A stretch of DNA of 54,713 nucleotides from a virus (IMGVR_UViG_3300030419_006746:1-54713); one strand, 5' to 3'. Positions 1 to 9,278 are shown, counted from the first letter of the stretch. Notes: generated by a model from the letters alone, not told the origin. A program made the numbers and translations.

Positions 1-2
1 GC

Positions 3-740
3 GGCGGTGTCGCCGGCGCCCTCAATCAGACTACTAGAAATATGTCTGGCTTTGGTGAAAGCGCCGGTCGTACTGTTAATCAAGTTAATAATGTCGGTAA
101 CGCAGCCAGAAATAGTGTCGGCGGCTTTAGGGCAATGAGCGGTGCAATGAGACTGGCCGCCGGCGCGGCAGGAGCCCTAGTTGGGGCATTGGGAAATGTT
201 GCAGCTGCTAAACTTAGAGCAGAAGGTAAAGAAGACGAAGCAAAGGTAGTGGGAGCTTTGTCTTCTGCGGCATCTGGCGCTGCAATGGGATTTGCTGCGG
301 GTGGCCCACTCGGCGCTGCCATCGGTGGTGGCCTCGGGCTCTTAACTGGATTGATGAGCTTTGAAAAAGGAACAGATAATCTTCCAAGATATGCAACTGG
401 CATTGATTCAATCAGTTCTAATGTGGCTATAGCAAGGTACGGCAAAGCAGTAATTACCGGTGATTCTAGTGATGGAAAAGCAAAACCAGAATTAACAGTT
501 GCACCACCAGCTAGCAGCGTTATAAATAATAAAAATCTAGAAACAATGTCTAATGTCATCAATAGCATTATAAATACAACTAACAATACAAACACTACTG
601 CAGATTTGGCTGCAGCTGATCGTAAACAAGTCATTAATGTGACTATGACTTTAGATGGTGAGGTGCTGGCGAAACATACACGCGAAATATCGCGTGATGT
701 GATGGAAACTTCACTCTCATTGGAAGGAAATATAGCTTAA
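3..740 (+). CDS. Tail tape-measure-like protein, C-terminal part (5' truncated by window)
   Basis: The reading frame is open to the left edge, so the methionine at 42 is probably internal. The first ~110 residues are Gly/Ala-rich and hydrophobic (many GAA/AAG/GGP steps), then comes a polar Asn/Thr-rich stretch and a charged end. Such low-complexity, membrane-like segments are typical of the C-terminal part of tail tape-measure proteins, which set tail length and are ejected with the DNA. The stop overlaps the next gene start by one base (TAATG), and that gene and the following ones look like baseplate genes, which fits. The family assignment is inference from composition and context. Confidence 0.5.
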   Translation, partial: GGVAGALNQTTRNMSGFGESAGRTVNQVNNVGNAARNSVGGFRAMSGAMRLAAGAAGALVGALGNVAAAKLRAEGKEDEAKVVGALSSAASGAAMGFAAGGPLGAAIGGGLGLLTGLMSFEKGTDNLPRYATGIDSISSNVAIARYGKAVITGDSSDGKAKPELTVAPPASSVINNKNLETMSNVINSIINTTNNTNTTADLAAADRKQVINVTMTLDGEVLAKHTREISRDVMETSLSLEGNIA

Positions 741-1546
741 TGGCTAATATAGTAACAGATTTTCAATCTTATTATAACAAACTTGAGCGTAGAGAGCGCG
801 GAGTTAGGACTACGGTTGGAATACAGGCATTGCATATCCCAAAGCAACCTACAATAGTGTTTGATACTATACATCTTGTGGCGCAACATAAGCTTGCTCC
901 TAAATGGTCGGAAGAGCAAGCTTATGGAAAAATGGACCCAATGGCGACATATTCTCATACAGGACGTTCAATAAAGTTTGATTTTACTGTTTTTGCAGAT
1001 AATGATGGAAGTTTAAGAAAGCTAACCAATGATGTTAATATGTTAGCTGAATTTAATTATCCATCATATGTAGCTGCAGGAGGTCGATCACCGACATTGC
1101 TGGCTCCTCCATTTTTTAGGATAAATCTGCTCGACGGAAAATATATCCCCCCAGCTGAAGGATATATTACCGATATTAGCATATCACCTGGATCATCCAA
1201 AGACATTACAACCGGTGGCGAACCAGGTGATGTTGTACGAGAAAGAATATTTCAAATTGAATTTAATTTCATCGTAATGCACGTTGTAAATCCCGGCTGG
1301 CACGGGGAAATATTTGAAGGGGCGGATCTAAATGGAGGATTTTTATATGTTACGGAAGAGATTTCCGGCGTCGAAGGTGTTGCTGCAAAATTATTTGGTA
1401 GCAAAACGGTCCAAGGTGTAAAGAAGCTTTTTAATGTTGGAGACGATCCCAATAAAAATATACAAAATGCAAAAAAAGACAAAACTAGAAAGAAGCGATC
1501 AAGCACAGATCCCACCAGTATACCATCAGGTTTAGAAACAAGGTAA
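740..1546 (+). CDS. Probable baseplate or tail-tube-end structural protein
   Basis: 268 aa. Residues ~70-150 have the beta-rich pattern of tail-tube/baseplate-hub proteins: a K-F-D-F-T-V-F-A-D strand, an F-N-Y-P-S-Y segment, then P-P-F-F-R-I-N-L-L. The C-terminus is a basic, disordered tail (KKDKTRKKR). It sits between the tape-measure-like gene and a gp53/LysM-like wedge gene, the usual place for tube-initiator or hub components. The structural role is well supported by context; the exact component is not. Confidence 0.55.
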   Translation: MANIVTDFQSYYNKLERRERGVRTTVGIQALHIPKQPTIVFDTIHLVAQHKLAPKWSEEQAYGKMDPMATYSHTGRSIKFDFTVFADNDGSLRKLTNDVNMLAEFNYPSYVAAGGRSPTLLAPPFFRINLLDGKYIPPAEGYITDISISPGSSKDITTGGEPGDVVRERIFQIEFNFIVMHVVNPGWHGEIFEGADLNGGFLYVTEEISGVEGVAAKLFGSKTVQGVKKLFNVGDDPNKNIQNAKKDKTRKKRSSTDPTSIPSGLETR

Positions 1547-1552
1547 TGATCA

Positions 1553-1894
1553 ATGGCTATTAGTAGATATAAAAATATAAATTTAATATTAAACGATAAT
1601 TCAAGATATAGTGATATGTTTTTACGCCGAGGTATTGATCAAATAGTTCACTACTCTTTTGATAGATTCAAAGAGATAAAATTAAAAGATGTGCCTGGAT
1701 TAGGCTATATTACACACATATGGACTTCTTCTGATAGATTTTTCAAACTGGCATACGAACATTATGGAGATTCTGAATATTGGTGGGTAATAGCCTATTT
1801 TAACGCTACACCTCTCGAAACTGATGTTAAAGTAGGCGATAGTTTATTGATTCCGACGCCGTTAGAGGTTCTATTATCAGCAATGGATATATAA
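1553..1894 (+). CDS. Baseplate wedge protein, gp53/LysM-like
   Basis: 113 aa. The core reads F-F-K-L-A-Y-E-H-Y-G-D-S-E-Y-W-W-V-I-A, followed by V-K-V-G-D-S-L-L-I-P near the C-terminus. This is the signature of short phage baseplate proteins of the T4 gp53 / LysM-like type (a tyrosine/tryptophan-rich helix, then a 'GD-L-IP' strand). Such proteins link baseplate wedges and the tail tube. It is co-directional with the preceding gene and separated from the next by one base. Confidence 0.75.
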   Translation: MAISRYKNINLILNDNSRYSDMFLRRGIDQIVHYSFDRFKEIKLKDVPGLGYITHIWTSSDRFFKLAYEHYGDSEYWWVIAYFNATPLETDVKVGDSLLIPTPLEVLLSAMDI

Positions 1895-1895
1895 T

Positions 1896-4886
1896 ATGGC
1901 GAAAGTAAAACCATCAGATAAGCCAGCAGCCGCAGCTGCGAACTCCGACAAGAACAACAAATCCGCTTCTGGTGTAAAAGAAGATGGTACAAATCTAATT
2001 GGCTTTAATCAACAAACATTTTTGTTGGATCTTATGGGCTACGATCCTGAAAAGCTAGGTGTGATATTTAAAGATAAAAGTGCGCCGGCGGGTTCGCCGG
2101 CGACCACCTGGAAAGGTATCGGCAAGCCCCAGATTGTAAAAGCTTCTGACGACTTCACTAACGTTACGGGCGATAATTATGCTAAATTTCAAGAATTCTT
2201 AACCGGGTTGACACCTCGCGAATATGCTCAAATAATTCCAACCTTCAAAATACAAGTTGTTGATGCTCGAACTGGTATGGTAATTGGCGACTTTCCATTA
2301 ACCGAGCCATCAAATATTGCTAAAGGTAACAGTATGTCACTAAAAACTGGGCATTATTATTCTGGCAATGCAGTGGGCTTAAAAAGCCTTGATATGGAGA
2401 TTGACGGACAAACTAACCCCCTAACTGGGAGAATTTATAATATCACTATACAATTGCTATTTGACTCAATTAATACGTTTTTAGGACAAATTCCGGGCAC
2501 CAAACATAGCTATTCTGACGTTTTGCGCGCAGTGGGACCAGCTAGCGGCGGGCATACTAGTAATGGCAAAGCTTATTTACGATTAACGATTGCATATTCA
2601 ACAAGTAATAAAGATATACAAACAAAATACAATATGCAACTAGGCTCGCCATTATATAGTTTTACTTCTTACTTGAATTTTATAAAAAGCGATTTAGAAA
2701 TAGATGAAAATCTAAAAACCACAGTAAAAGCTAAATTTATGGCTCACGAAGAGTCGTTGATCTCAAATAATGAAATATTTAATTGGCTACTTCACGACGG
2801 CTACGCTAAACCAGAGCGGGAAGCCATACAAAAAGAACTCAAAGACGCAGAAGAAAAGCTTGCTGGCAAAATTAAAGAGCAAAAAGCAAAGTTAAAGAAG
2901 GCCCGCGCGCGACGAGCACGCAGTATATTTGCCGGTACGCCGCCGGTCGGCACAATGGAGCGAACCTTAAAAAATGAGATGAAGCGAAGGGCACATAAAG
3001 CCGGCCTAGGCCCCGCCAGAGGTGGCTGGGATGCCGTACCAGATCATAAGGTGAGAAATTGGAAAAAAGGCCTTGGCCCCGAAGCGCACGATAAGCTTTT
3101 TGGACGCGGCGCCAAAACAGGCGCAGTTCAGCAATATGATAAAGAATATTTAGAATATGTAAAAGGAAATCGAAAGGAACCACCCCACCTTGACCTCAGA
3201 GCTTTAGGAATTACAGATGGAAAAGTTATAAGTGATTACGAAAGGGCTCGAAAAAAGCTAGAGATGAATGTTATAAAAGATAGTAGCGAAATCAATGAAG
3301 AAATAAAAAGACTCCAAGATGAATACAAAACACTTCGACAAACCAAACTAGCTTCATTAAATAACATTCGAATAAATTTTATTGGGGATATAATAGAAGA
3401 AGAGATATTTGGCAGGGAAGATTATATTTACACTGTACAAGTGGATTCTATTGAATTACAGGAATATCTAGACAGCATAAGATCAGACAAGGTTAAAGAT
3501 TATTTTGAACGTAAAGATTCACCCGCTGCGAGGGGGGCGAAGCGCGCTCCGAAGCGTAGGAAGTCGATGGCATTGTGGGGTCTTGAACGGAATGCCGATA
3601 AAGCTAAGATAAATTATATTAAAATTAGGCTTGACGTTGTACGAAAGCAGATAAGAGACTACGAAGCAGTGCTAGATAAAAAAAGATTAGCTGCTAAACG
3701 AGATCGTACCAAAAGAGGGCACACAAAAAGAGTTTACGTAGATCAACCTCCATTTGGCCCTCTGCTCAAAGATCTTCGCCAGCAAGAAAAAAAACTACAG
3801 GAAGAACTAAAATCAGTTAGTAAAAATTTATTTGTTGGACAAACAGCCGAACAACTAGAGAAAAGATTACAAGAGTTTAAGATTATTAAATTTATGCGTT
3901 TAGGGGATTTGCTGAATTTTGTTTTAGTCAGAGTGAATCACCTGAACCGGGATGGCAAGTTCGGGGACAATCTTGACGTTAAAAGAACTGTCTTAATTAT
4001 GGGTGATATAATACTAGAAAACATATTGACAAAAGGTCAAACCGAAAGATTTAATTTGGCAGATATACCTATTTCTATTGATGTTTTACGTAAAATGTTT
4101 TCTGACAGGCTAGTTGGAACTATGAAGACAACGTTCACTGTTTTAGAATTGCTAAATGAGGTGGTTAATATATTAAGACTATCGCAGAAAAGAAAATCAG
4201 TATTATTGGGTAAGGCTTCATTTCAAAATAATTTTACTGCTCAATATTACACTTATCCAGTGAATTACGAAGCCTCAAGAATATTGCGTAATTCTATAGA
4301 CGGCAAAGGAGCGAATATAGACAACTGGGATAAAAGAAACGGTGTTTATATATTTGCCAGAGACGATAAAAAGCAAAATTTAGCTAATTTAGGTGGTAAC
4401 TTTATTTCAAATATGCGAAAGAATGTTCCGCACTTTTTCTTTGGAGGCGCCAGCAAAGGCGCACAAAAGAAAATAAAAATAACTGAACACAGCAATACCG
4501 CACTAAAAAAAGCTGCTTTTGAAATGAATCAGGGGGCAATTGCTCAAGGAACAGCTAATGGGCATATTCCAATATTTTTCACTGTCGAGCTTACACTAGT
4601 TGGATGTCCGTGGTTTCAGATAGGAAGTTATTTTTATTTGGAATCTCCAACAATCGACAAATCGAACAGTAAAAGCTGGTTTTTTCTTGATGGATACTAC
4701 ACAACATATAAACTTTCTCACACTTACAAGGCTGGTGGCTCATATGAAACACGTGTTATCGGTAAGCTACAATTATCAAAACAACAAATTGATGGCACGC
4801 GGGGCTCCCCAAAAGAAAAAGCCAACTCTCTTTCGACAACCAAGCAAAAAGCAAAAAAGCATAAACGGGGCTTGAAAGGACCATGA
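1896..4886 (+). CDS. Large baseplate/hub-associated structural protein
   Basis: 996 aa. The N-terminal ~40 residues are Ala/Lys/Ser-rich. Residues ~60-290 look beta-rich. A long charged alpha/coiled-coil region (~300-680) is rich in Lys/Arg/Glu and includes Gly/Arg-rich loops. The C-terminal ~200 residues are beta-rich again (V-E-L-T-L-V-G-C-P-W-F, then a G-S-Y-F-Y-L-E-S-P segment), as in hub proteins that end in an OB- or gp27-like domain. It sits in the baseplate gene run, and its last four bases overlap the next start (ATGA). Function is inferred from position and architecture. Confidence 0.5.
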   Translation: MAKVKPSDKPAAAAANSDKNNKSASGVKEDGTNLIGFNQQTFLLDLMGYDPEKLGVIFKDKSAPAGSPATTWKGIGKPQIVKASDDFTNVTGDNYAKFQEFLTGLTPREYAQIIPTFKIQVVDARTGMVIGDFPLTEPSNIAKGNSMSLKTGHYYSGNAVGLKSLDMEIDGQTNPLTGRIYNITIQLLFDSINTFLGQIPGTKHSYSDVLRAVGPASGGHTSNGKAYLRLTIAYSTSNKDIQTKYNMQLGSPLYSFTSYLNFIKSDLEIDENLKTTVKAKFMAHEESLISNNEIFNWLLHDGYAKPEREAIQKELKDAEEKLAGKIKEQKAKLKKARARRARSIFAGTPPVGTMERTLKNEMKRRAHKAGLGPARGGWDAVPDHKVRNWKKGLGPEAHDKLFGRGAKTGAVQQYDKEYLEYVKGNRKEPPHLDLRALGITDGKVISDYERARKKLEMNVIKDSSEINEEIKRLQDEYKTLRQTKLASLNNIRINFIGDIIEEEIFGREDYIYTVQVDSIELQEYLDSIRSDKVKDYFERKDSPAARGAKRAPKRRKSMALWGLERNADKAKINYIKIRLDVVRKQIRDYEAVLDKKRLAAKRDRTKRGHTKRVYVDQPPFGPLLKDLRQQEKKLQEELKSVSKNLFVGQTAEQLEKRLQEFKIIKFMRLGDLLNFVLVRVNHLNRDGKFGDNLDVKRTVLIMGDIILENILTKGQTERFNLADIPISIDVLRKMFSDRLVGTMKTTFTVLELLNEVVNILRLSQKRKSVLLGKASFQNNFTAQYYTYPVNYEASRILRNSIDGKGANIDNWDKRNGVYIFARDDKKQNLANLGGNFISNMRKNVPHFFFGGASKGAQKKIKITEHSNTALKKAAFEMNQGAIAQGTANGHIPIFFTVELTLVGCPWFQIGSYFYLESPTIDKSNSKSWFFLDGYYTTYKLSHTYKAGGSYETRVIGKLQLSKQQIDGTRGSPKEKANSLSTTKQKAKKHKRGLKGP

Positions 4887-6139
4887 GTAGATTAATTACA
4901 GTTGAGCCTTTTGGTAAAAATGATTTACCATCGGACTATCTCTTTGTTCAGAGAAAATATTTCAAAACGTCACCATTGATTTACCCAGAAAGTGCGCCAA
5001 AACCTATTGATATTTGGTATGAACGGCCATTATTTGGAAAAGTGGATACAATGGGTCGACCTGTATATCCTGATTCAGACTTATTAAAGCCAATAAGAAA
5101 CAATTTATTTGCGATTAATTTTGTTGCAGATGCTTATAATGATTTTGCAAACGCCGCCGACGAAGCTGTTAAAAGTTTAAGAACGTGTATGTCCTCCATT
5201 TTGGATGTTACAAATCCAGTCAAAGCTTGGACTGATATAACTACTGAATATCATCAATATGTCACAAATGTAATCGATTCTGTTTTTCTTGATTATCTTT
5301 TAGATCCATCGGATAACAAAATCAATGATGTTCACACATTTGATGATTTTATGACTCAATTTTTATCTTTTGCTGTTGATAGACCACAGTTTTTATATAC
5401 CAAAACAGCGTATTTGATGTCTGCTGCCACAAGTAATTCTTGTAGTGGTTTAATAATAGAATTTTCAACTGATGGTTATGATGACGATAACCTTAAATGG
5501 ACAAAATATCTTTCTAATGTTTTTTTTGCTGATTATGCTAAATTAGCGGCATCATATGGTTTTTATGTTCATAAGTACATTCCTTGGTCTATTGTTGCAA
5601 ATTTAAATTCCAAAATTATGAAAAGATATATAGAACCTTATAATCTCACTGACAGAGAGGAAATATTTGCTACAAATTATTATCAATCAGAGTACTTAAG
5701 CTTTGAGGCTTTTAAAAGTTATTTATACGGTACTTACGTTACTGCTGTGACTGCGCGTCCTTATATTGACACCATTAAAACATCTAATTGTATGAGCCTC
5801 AGTACCGTGAATTCACAATACAGCACTAAAGTAATAAGAAAGCAGAGAAGACTGGAAAAAGAGTTTTTTGATATAATCGATAACAACTATGTGCCTTCGT
5901 ATGAAAAATTTTCAGAATTATACTCGGATGCTTATTTTATTAAAAAATACACTCACATAAGACTTTTTGAAGTGGAAATATTTCGAAATAGAGACAAAGC
6001 CATATATGATAAAATAACAGCCAAGGTGATTCGCGAGTACAATAGAAAAGGTGCTTTTTCCGCCACAATACTTCTTTCTGAATTAATTCTGAAGCATAAA
6101 AAATACTTGACTCCTTTAAAAGAAAATAATAATATATAG
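4883..6139 (+). CDS. Hypothetical virion-associated protein
   Basis: 418 aa, Tyr- and Asp-rich, with no transmembrane segment and no motif I recognise. It overlaps the preceding large structural gene by ATGA and is the last member of the tail cluster before replication genes begin, so a structural or assembly role is the simplest reading. The central part is predicted helical, with many Phe/Tyr residues. No enzymatic motif is visible. Confidence 0.45.
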   Translation: MSRLITVEPFGKNDLPSDYLFVQRKYFKTSPLIYPESAPKPIDIWYERPLFGKVDTMGRPVYPDSDLLKPIRNNLFAINFVADAYNDFANAADEAVKSLRTCMSSILDVTNPVKAWTDITTEYHQYVTNVIDSVFLDYLLDPSDNKINDVHTFDDFMTQFLSFAVDRPQFLYTKTAYLMSAATSNSCSGLIIEFSTDGYDDDNLKWTKYLSNVFFADYAKLAASYGFYVHKYIPWSIVANLNSKIMKRYIEPYNLTDREEIFATNYYQSEYLSFEAFKSYLYGTYVTAVTARPYIDTIKTSNCMSLSTVNSQYSTKVIRKQRRLEKEFFDIIDNNYVPSYEKFSELYSDAYFIKKYTHIRLFEVEIFRNRDKAIYDKITAKVIREYNRKGAFSATILLSELILKHKKYLTPLKENNNI

Positions 6140-6142
6140 CTC

Positions 6143-7327
6143 ATGTTATTTCAAATATTTGACGATAAAGCCAAATGTGCGTTAATTTACGTAAATGGAA
6201 AGTTTAGCGACGGACTCACGCCTTCTTGCGTACAAACTTGGGCATATATGCCTTATATGAAAGAAAAGAACGATATTGAATATGCTCAACTATATGCCTT
6301 GGGCAAAACGATTGATAATCTTTGTTCGGATACTTTAAAAGCAAAGTGGGAGAAAGCACAAACACGAGCCAAAGCAATATTGAAGGCATCTCACGAAGTT
6401 GGATTAAATTTGAATAATCATTGCGTATATGATTTACTTCCTCGTCATATTCTTATAGAGATAGCTAACATCAAAAATGAAATCTGTAGAAACGTCTTTA
6501 AAAATTATAAAAAGCCTGTCAATTATGATCATTTACTGAAGATTAATAAGATGATATCAGATATCAAAACGCAAAAATTAAATTTAGATCTTTCTACAAT
6601 AGTCAGAATAACCATACAGGATAAAAACACTTATAAGCTTATATCAGAAAGTCAGCCTTATATAGATTATGATATGTTTAAAACTGTTACAGGACGCTTA
6701 AGCACAAAGAAAGGCTCATTTCCTATAATGACTTTGGCAAAGAAATATCGCAGAATACTGTTACCAAACAACAATTGGTTATTTGAAATGGATTTTAATG
6801 CTTGCGAACTAAGAACAGCATTGGCTCTTTTGGGCCATAGGCAGCCAGAAGAAGATTTACACGATTGGAATCTTAAACACGTATTTAAAAGGGCAAAATC
6901 ACGCGATAATGCTAAAAAACGCATCTTCTCTTGGCTTTATAACCCAAATAGCAAGGATGAAGCCATTAGTAAGGTTTACGACCGAGAAAAACTCAAAAGT
7001 TTGTATTTTAAGGATAATAAAGTTATAACTCCATTTGGACGAGAAATAGAGTGTGATGAGGGTCACGCCATAAGTTATTTAGTTCAGTCTACAGCTGCAG
7101 ATATGGTTTTTGAGCAAATGTATAAAGTCTGGGAGTTTCTTAAAGATAAGAAAAGCTTTATTAAATTCTGTAATCACGATAGCGTTATGATTGATTTACA
7201 TACGGAACAAGAATATGAATTTAATGAGATTAAAGAACTATTTAGTAATACAAGATTTGGAAAGTTCAAGGTAAATTGTCTTGGTGGTAAAAATTGGGCA
7301 GAAATGAAAGACTTGTATATCAAATAG
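6143..7327 (+). CDS. Small family A DNA polymerase (palm/fingers only), motif C altered
   Basis: 394 aa. A family A polymerase core is readable. T-G-R-L-S begins the palm. Motif A is D-F-N-A-C-E-L-R (D217-R224). Motif B keeps the O-helix pattern R254-x3-K258-x3-F262-x3-Y266, with Ser and Asn where the family usually has Gly. T-P-F-G-R-E then Q-S-T-A-A-D-M follows. Motif C is N-H-D-S (H345, D346, S347), where most family A enzymes have H-D-E. Both metal-binding Asp residues (D217, D346) are kept. There is no 3'-5' exonuclease domain and the N-terminal ~160 residues are short. A separate Pol III alpha lies at 23.4 kb, so this may be a repair, primer-processing or accessory polymerase. Confidence 0.75.
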   Translation: MLFQIFDDKAKCALIYVNGKFSDGLTPSCVQTWAYMPYMKEKNDIEYAQLYALGKTIDNLCSDTLKAKWEKAQTRAKAILKASHEVGLNLNNHCVYDLLPRHILIEIANIKNEICRNVFKNYKKPVNYDHLLKINKMISDIKTQKLNLDLSTIVRITIQDKNTYKLISESQPYIDYDMFKTVTGRLSTKKGSFPIMTLAKKYRRILLPNNNWLFEMDFNACELRTALALLGHRQPEEDLHDWNLKHVFKRAKSRDNAKKRIFSWLYNPNSKDEAISKVYDREKLKSLYFKDNKVITPFGREIECDEGHAISYLVQSTAADMVFEQMYKVWEFLKDKKSFIKFCNHDSVMIDLHTEQEYEFNEIKELFSNTRFGKFKVNCLGGKNWAEMKDLYIK

Positions 7328-7337
7328 GGCAACAAAC

Positions 7338-7568
7338 ATGAAAATTACTAAACAATATTTAAAAGATTTGATCAAAGAAGAGATAAGTAATATCGAACAC
7401 GATAGTGTTCTTAACGAGGAAGCGCTTGATTTAGCAAAATTAGATCCTTCTGTGGAAAAAGCAGCAAGAGACGTCGAAGCTATGGCTAAAGCTATTTCAC
7501 CAAAAGAAGAAATACAGCAAATGGTTATTACGGCGGTGATTGTGAAATTAAACGAATTGATCAAATAA
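7338..7568 (+). CDS. Small protein with N-terminal L-K-x-L-I-K-E-E tag-like helix
   Basis: 76 aa, helical and charged. It starts M-K-I-T-K-Q-Y-L-K-D-L-I-K-E-E-I. A very similar start (L-K-Q-I-I-A-E-E-I) opens the protein at 12738. I know this type of N-terminus from many marine T4-like phage proteins. It may be a short virion-targeting or processing sequence, which is hypothesis only. The rest (LDPSVEKAARDVEAMAKAI) is amphipathic helix. Confidence 0.5.
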   Translation: MKITKQYLKDLIKEEISNIEHDSVLNEEALDLAKLDPSVEKAARDVEAMAKAISPKEEIQQMVITAVIVKLNELIK

Positions 7569-7584
7569 ACACAAAGAGGAATAA

Positions 7585-8433
7585 ATGCAAACCGTAATAG
7601 GTTTAGGTCAGGCAGGGTGTAATATCGCTGACCAATTAAAACAATACCCACAATATAAAATAATTAAATTGGACGAAGGACTAAAAAAGGCCAAGAATTC
7701 TTTTGGTCTGAAGCATCAGACATCACCAGAACTGTATGAAGAAAACTTACCGAGAGGTATAGTAAAATATTTACAAGAGGGGGTGATGCCTGAAACATTA
7801 TTTATCACCAGTTGTGGTATGGTGTCTGGCGCTTCCCTTTCTATTCTATCTAAAATTAAAGATCACACCAACATCACAGTAATGTATGTTATTCCCCAAC
7901 AAGCCGAATTAGTTGGAGACAAAAAACTCCAAAACAACTTACTTTTCAATGTATTCCAACAATATGCTCGTTCAAGCTTGTTTAAACGAGTTTATTTGCT
8001 TGACAATCAAAAAATCTCTGATATAATGGGACCAGTTCCAATAATGAAACGTTGGGAAACGATGAATAGTTTGATTGCTTCAACATATCACATGATTAAT
8101 GTATTTGAGCACACGCAGCCAGTTTTAACTACGACTACTAATCGTATTAACACTGCGCGTGTAAGCACGATTGGCCTTATGGATAGTGAAAACAATCAAG
8201 AAAAAATGTTTTTTGAGCTTGACATTCCAAGAGAAAAAAATTACTATTATGGTGTTCCAAAAAAACAACTAGAAGAAGATGAAAATTTGATGGAGGTGAT
8301 ACAAGCTAACTTAAAAGCACATATTGAACATGATAGAATGAAAACAACTTATTCGGTTTATTCAACCGATTATGATAAGCTAATTGCTTATTGCGAAAAA
8401 AGCAGCACTTTAATACAAAAATTAGCGTCTTAA
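7585..8433 (+). CDS. Possible divergent tubulin/FtsZ-superfamily protein
   Basis: 282 aa. The N-terminus V-I-G-L-G-Q-A-G-C-N-I-A-D-Q-L closely resembles the first nucleotide-binding loop of tubulins (alpha-tubulin has GQAGVQIG) and FtsZ (GVGGxGxNA). Residues 73-84, F-I-T-S-C-G-M-V-S-G-A-S, occupy the place of the GGGTG(T/S)G signature but keep only part of it. The family's usual later motifs are not obvious, and 282 aa is shorter than PhuZ (~315 aa). It lies directly before the gp32-like gene. It could instead be another Rossmann-like protein. The call rests on the first loop and order of elements only. Confidence 0.4.
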   Translation: MQTVIGLGQAGCNIADQLKQYPQYKIIKLDEGLKKAKNSFGLKHQTSPELYEENLPRGIVKYLQEGVMPETLFITSCGMVSGASLSILSKIKDHTNITVMYVIPQQAELVGDKKLQNNLLFNVFQQYARSSLFKRVYLLDNQKISDIMGPVPIMKRWETMNSLIASTYHMINVFEHTQPVLTTTTNRINTARVSTIGLMDSENNQEKMFFELDIPREKNYYYGVPKKQLEEDENLMEVIQANLKAHIEHDRMKTTYSVYSTDYDKLIAYCEKSSTLIQKLAS

Positions 8434-8448
8434 AAGACCATTAAGACG
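8426..8448 (+). promoter_or_regulatory. Hairpin before the ssDNA-binding-protein gene
   Basis: CGTCTTAA and TTAAGACG form a perfect 8-bp stem with a 7-nt loop. It spans the stop codon of the upstream gene and ends 25 nt before the gp32-like start. No T-run follows, so it is not a classical terminator. T4 gene 32 is autoregulated through RNA structure 5' of its start; a comparable operator or an mRNA-processing site is possible here. Confidence 0.45.
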
Positions 8449-8473
8449 ACTTTAACCAAAGGAGAAAATTAAT

Positions 8474-9211
8474 ATGGCTATTGATATGGAAAAAATGCGT
8501 GCTCGTCACGAGGCTCTTAAGAATAACGGCAAAAAGGGAAACAATAATTTTTGGAAGCCGCAAGAGGGAGAGCAAACTGTTCGTCTAGTTTGCCCTGCTG
8601 ACGGCGAGCCTTTTAAGGATTACTGGTTCCACTATATCGATGGAAATCCAGGCTTCCTTTCACCAAAACGTAATTTTGGAGAGAACTGTCCATTGGATAG
8701 TTATGTCCGTGCTCTTTGGAAAGAAGGGTCTGAAGAGTCCAAGCGTATGGCCAAGAAGATCGGCGCAAAGCAGCGTTTCTTTGCTCCTGTCGTGGTTCGT
8801 GGCGAAGAAGATCAAGGTGTAAAGGTCTGGGGCTTCGGCAAGCGTGCTTACGAGACTCTAGTTGGCCTTGTGATGAACCCGGAATACGGAGATATCACAG
8901 ATCCAGAGACTGGTACCGACTTGGTCGTTACTTATACCAAGCCAGCTGGAGCTTCTTTTCCAGAGACGAAGATTACTCCTCGCCGCCGTTCCTCTACTCT
9001 TCTTGAGGACAACTCTGCGGCTGCAGAGCTGCTGGAGGGAATTCCGGATTTCGATGAGCTTTTCGCTGCTTCACGCAAGACAGTGAATGAGGTTCAAGAC
9101 ATCTTGGACAATTTCCTAAACTCTGATAATTCAGATAGCGGAGCAGAGGTTACGTCAATGCCTTCTTCTGATAATCAGGTCGATAAGGCTTTTTCCGAGC
9201 TATTGGGTTAA
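8474..9211 (+). CDS. gp32-like single-stranded DNA-binding protein
   Basis: 245 aa. The opening helix M-A-I-D-M-E-K-M-R-A-R is followed by F-W-K-P-Q-E-G-E-Q-T-V-R-L-V, the start of the OB fold in T4-like gp32 proteins. Next come C-P-x-D-x-Y-V and W-G-F-G-K-R-A-Y-E-T-L. The last ~60 residues are acidic (IPDFDELFAA, Asp/Ser-rich, ending F-S-E-L-L-G), like the gp32 tail that recruits replication partners. The T4 zinc ligands are not all present. Codon choice is more G/C-rich than in neighbours, as expected for a highly expressed gene. A strong Shine-Dalgarno (AAAGGAG) precedes the start, and hairpins flank the gene on both sides. Confidence 0.85.
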   Translation: MAIDMEKMRARHEALKNNGKKGNNNFWKPQEGEQTVRLVCPADGEPFKDYWFHYIDGNPGFLSPKRNFGENCPLDSYVRALWKEGSEESKRMAKKIGAKQRFFAPVVVRGEEDQGVKVWGFGKRAYETLVGLVMNPEYGDITDPETGTDLVVTYTKPAGASFPETKITPRRRSSTLLEDNSAAAELLEGIPDFDELFAASRKTVNEVQDILDNFLNSDNSDSGAEVTSMPSSDNQVDKAFSELLG

Positions 9212-9226
9212 TCTCCAAACCGCAGG

Positions 9227-9250
9227 GGGGCACGGGTTTACAGGTGTCCC
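9227..9250 (+). promoter_or_regulatory. Hairpin after the ssDNA-binding-protein gene
   Basis: GGGGCAC pairs with GTGTCCC (7 bp, one G-U) around a 10-nt loop, 15 nt after the gp32-like stop. No T-run follows. It could protect the 3' end of the transcript or act as a weak terminator. Confidence 0.4.
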
Positions 9251-9278
9251 AAATCTAACCAAAAAGGAGATAATTTAG

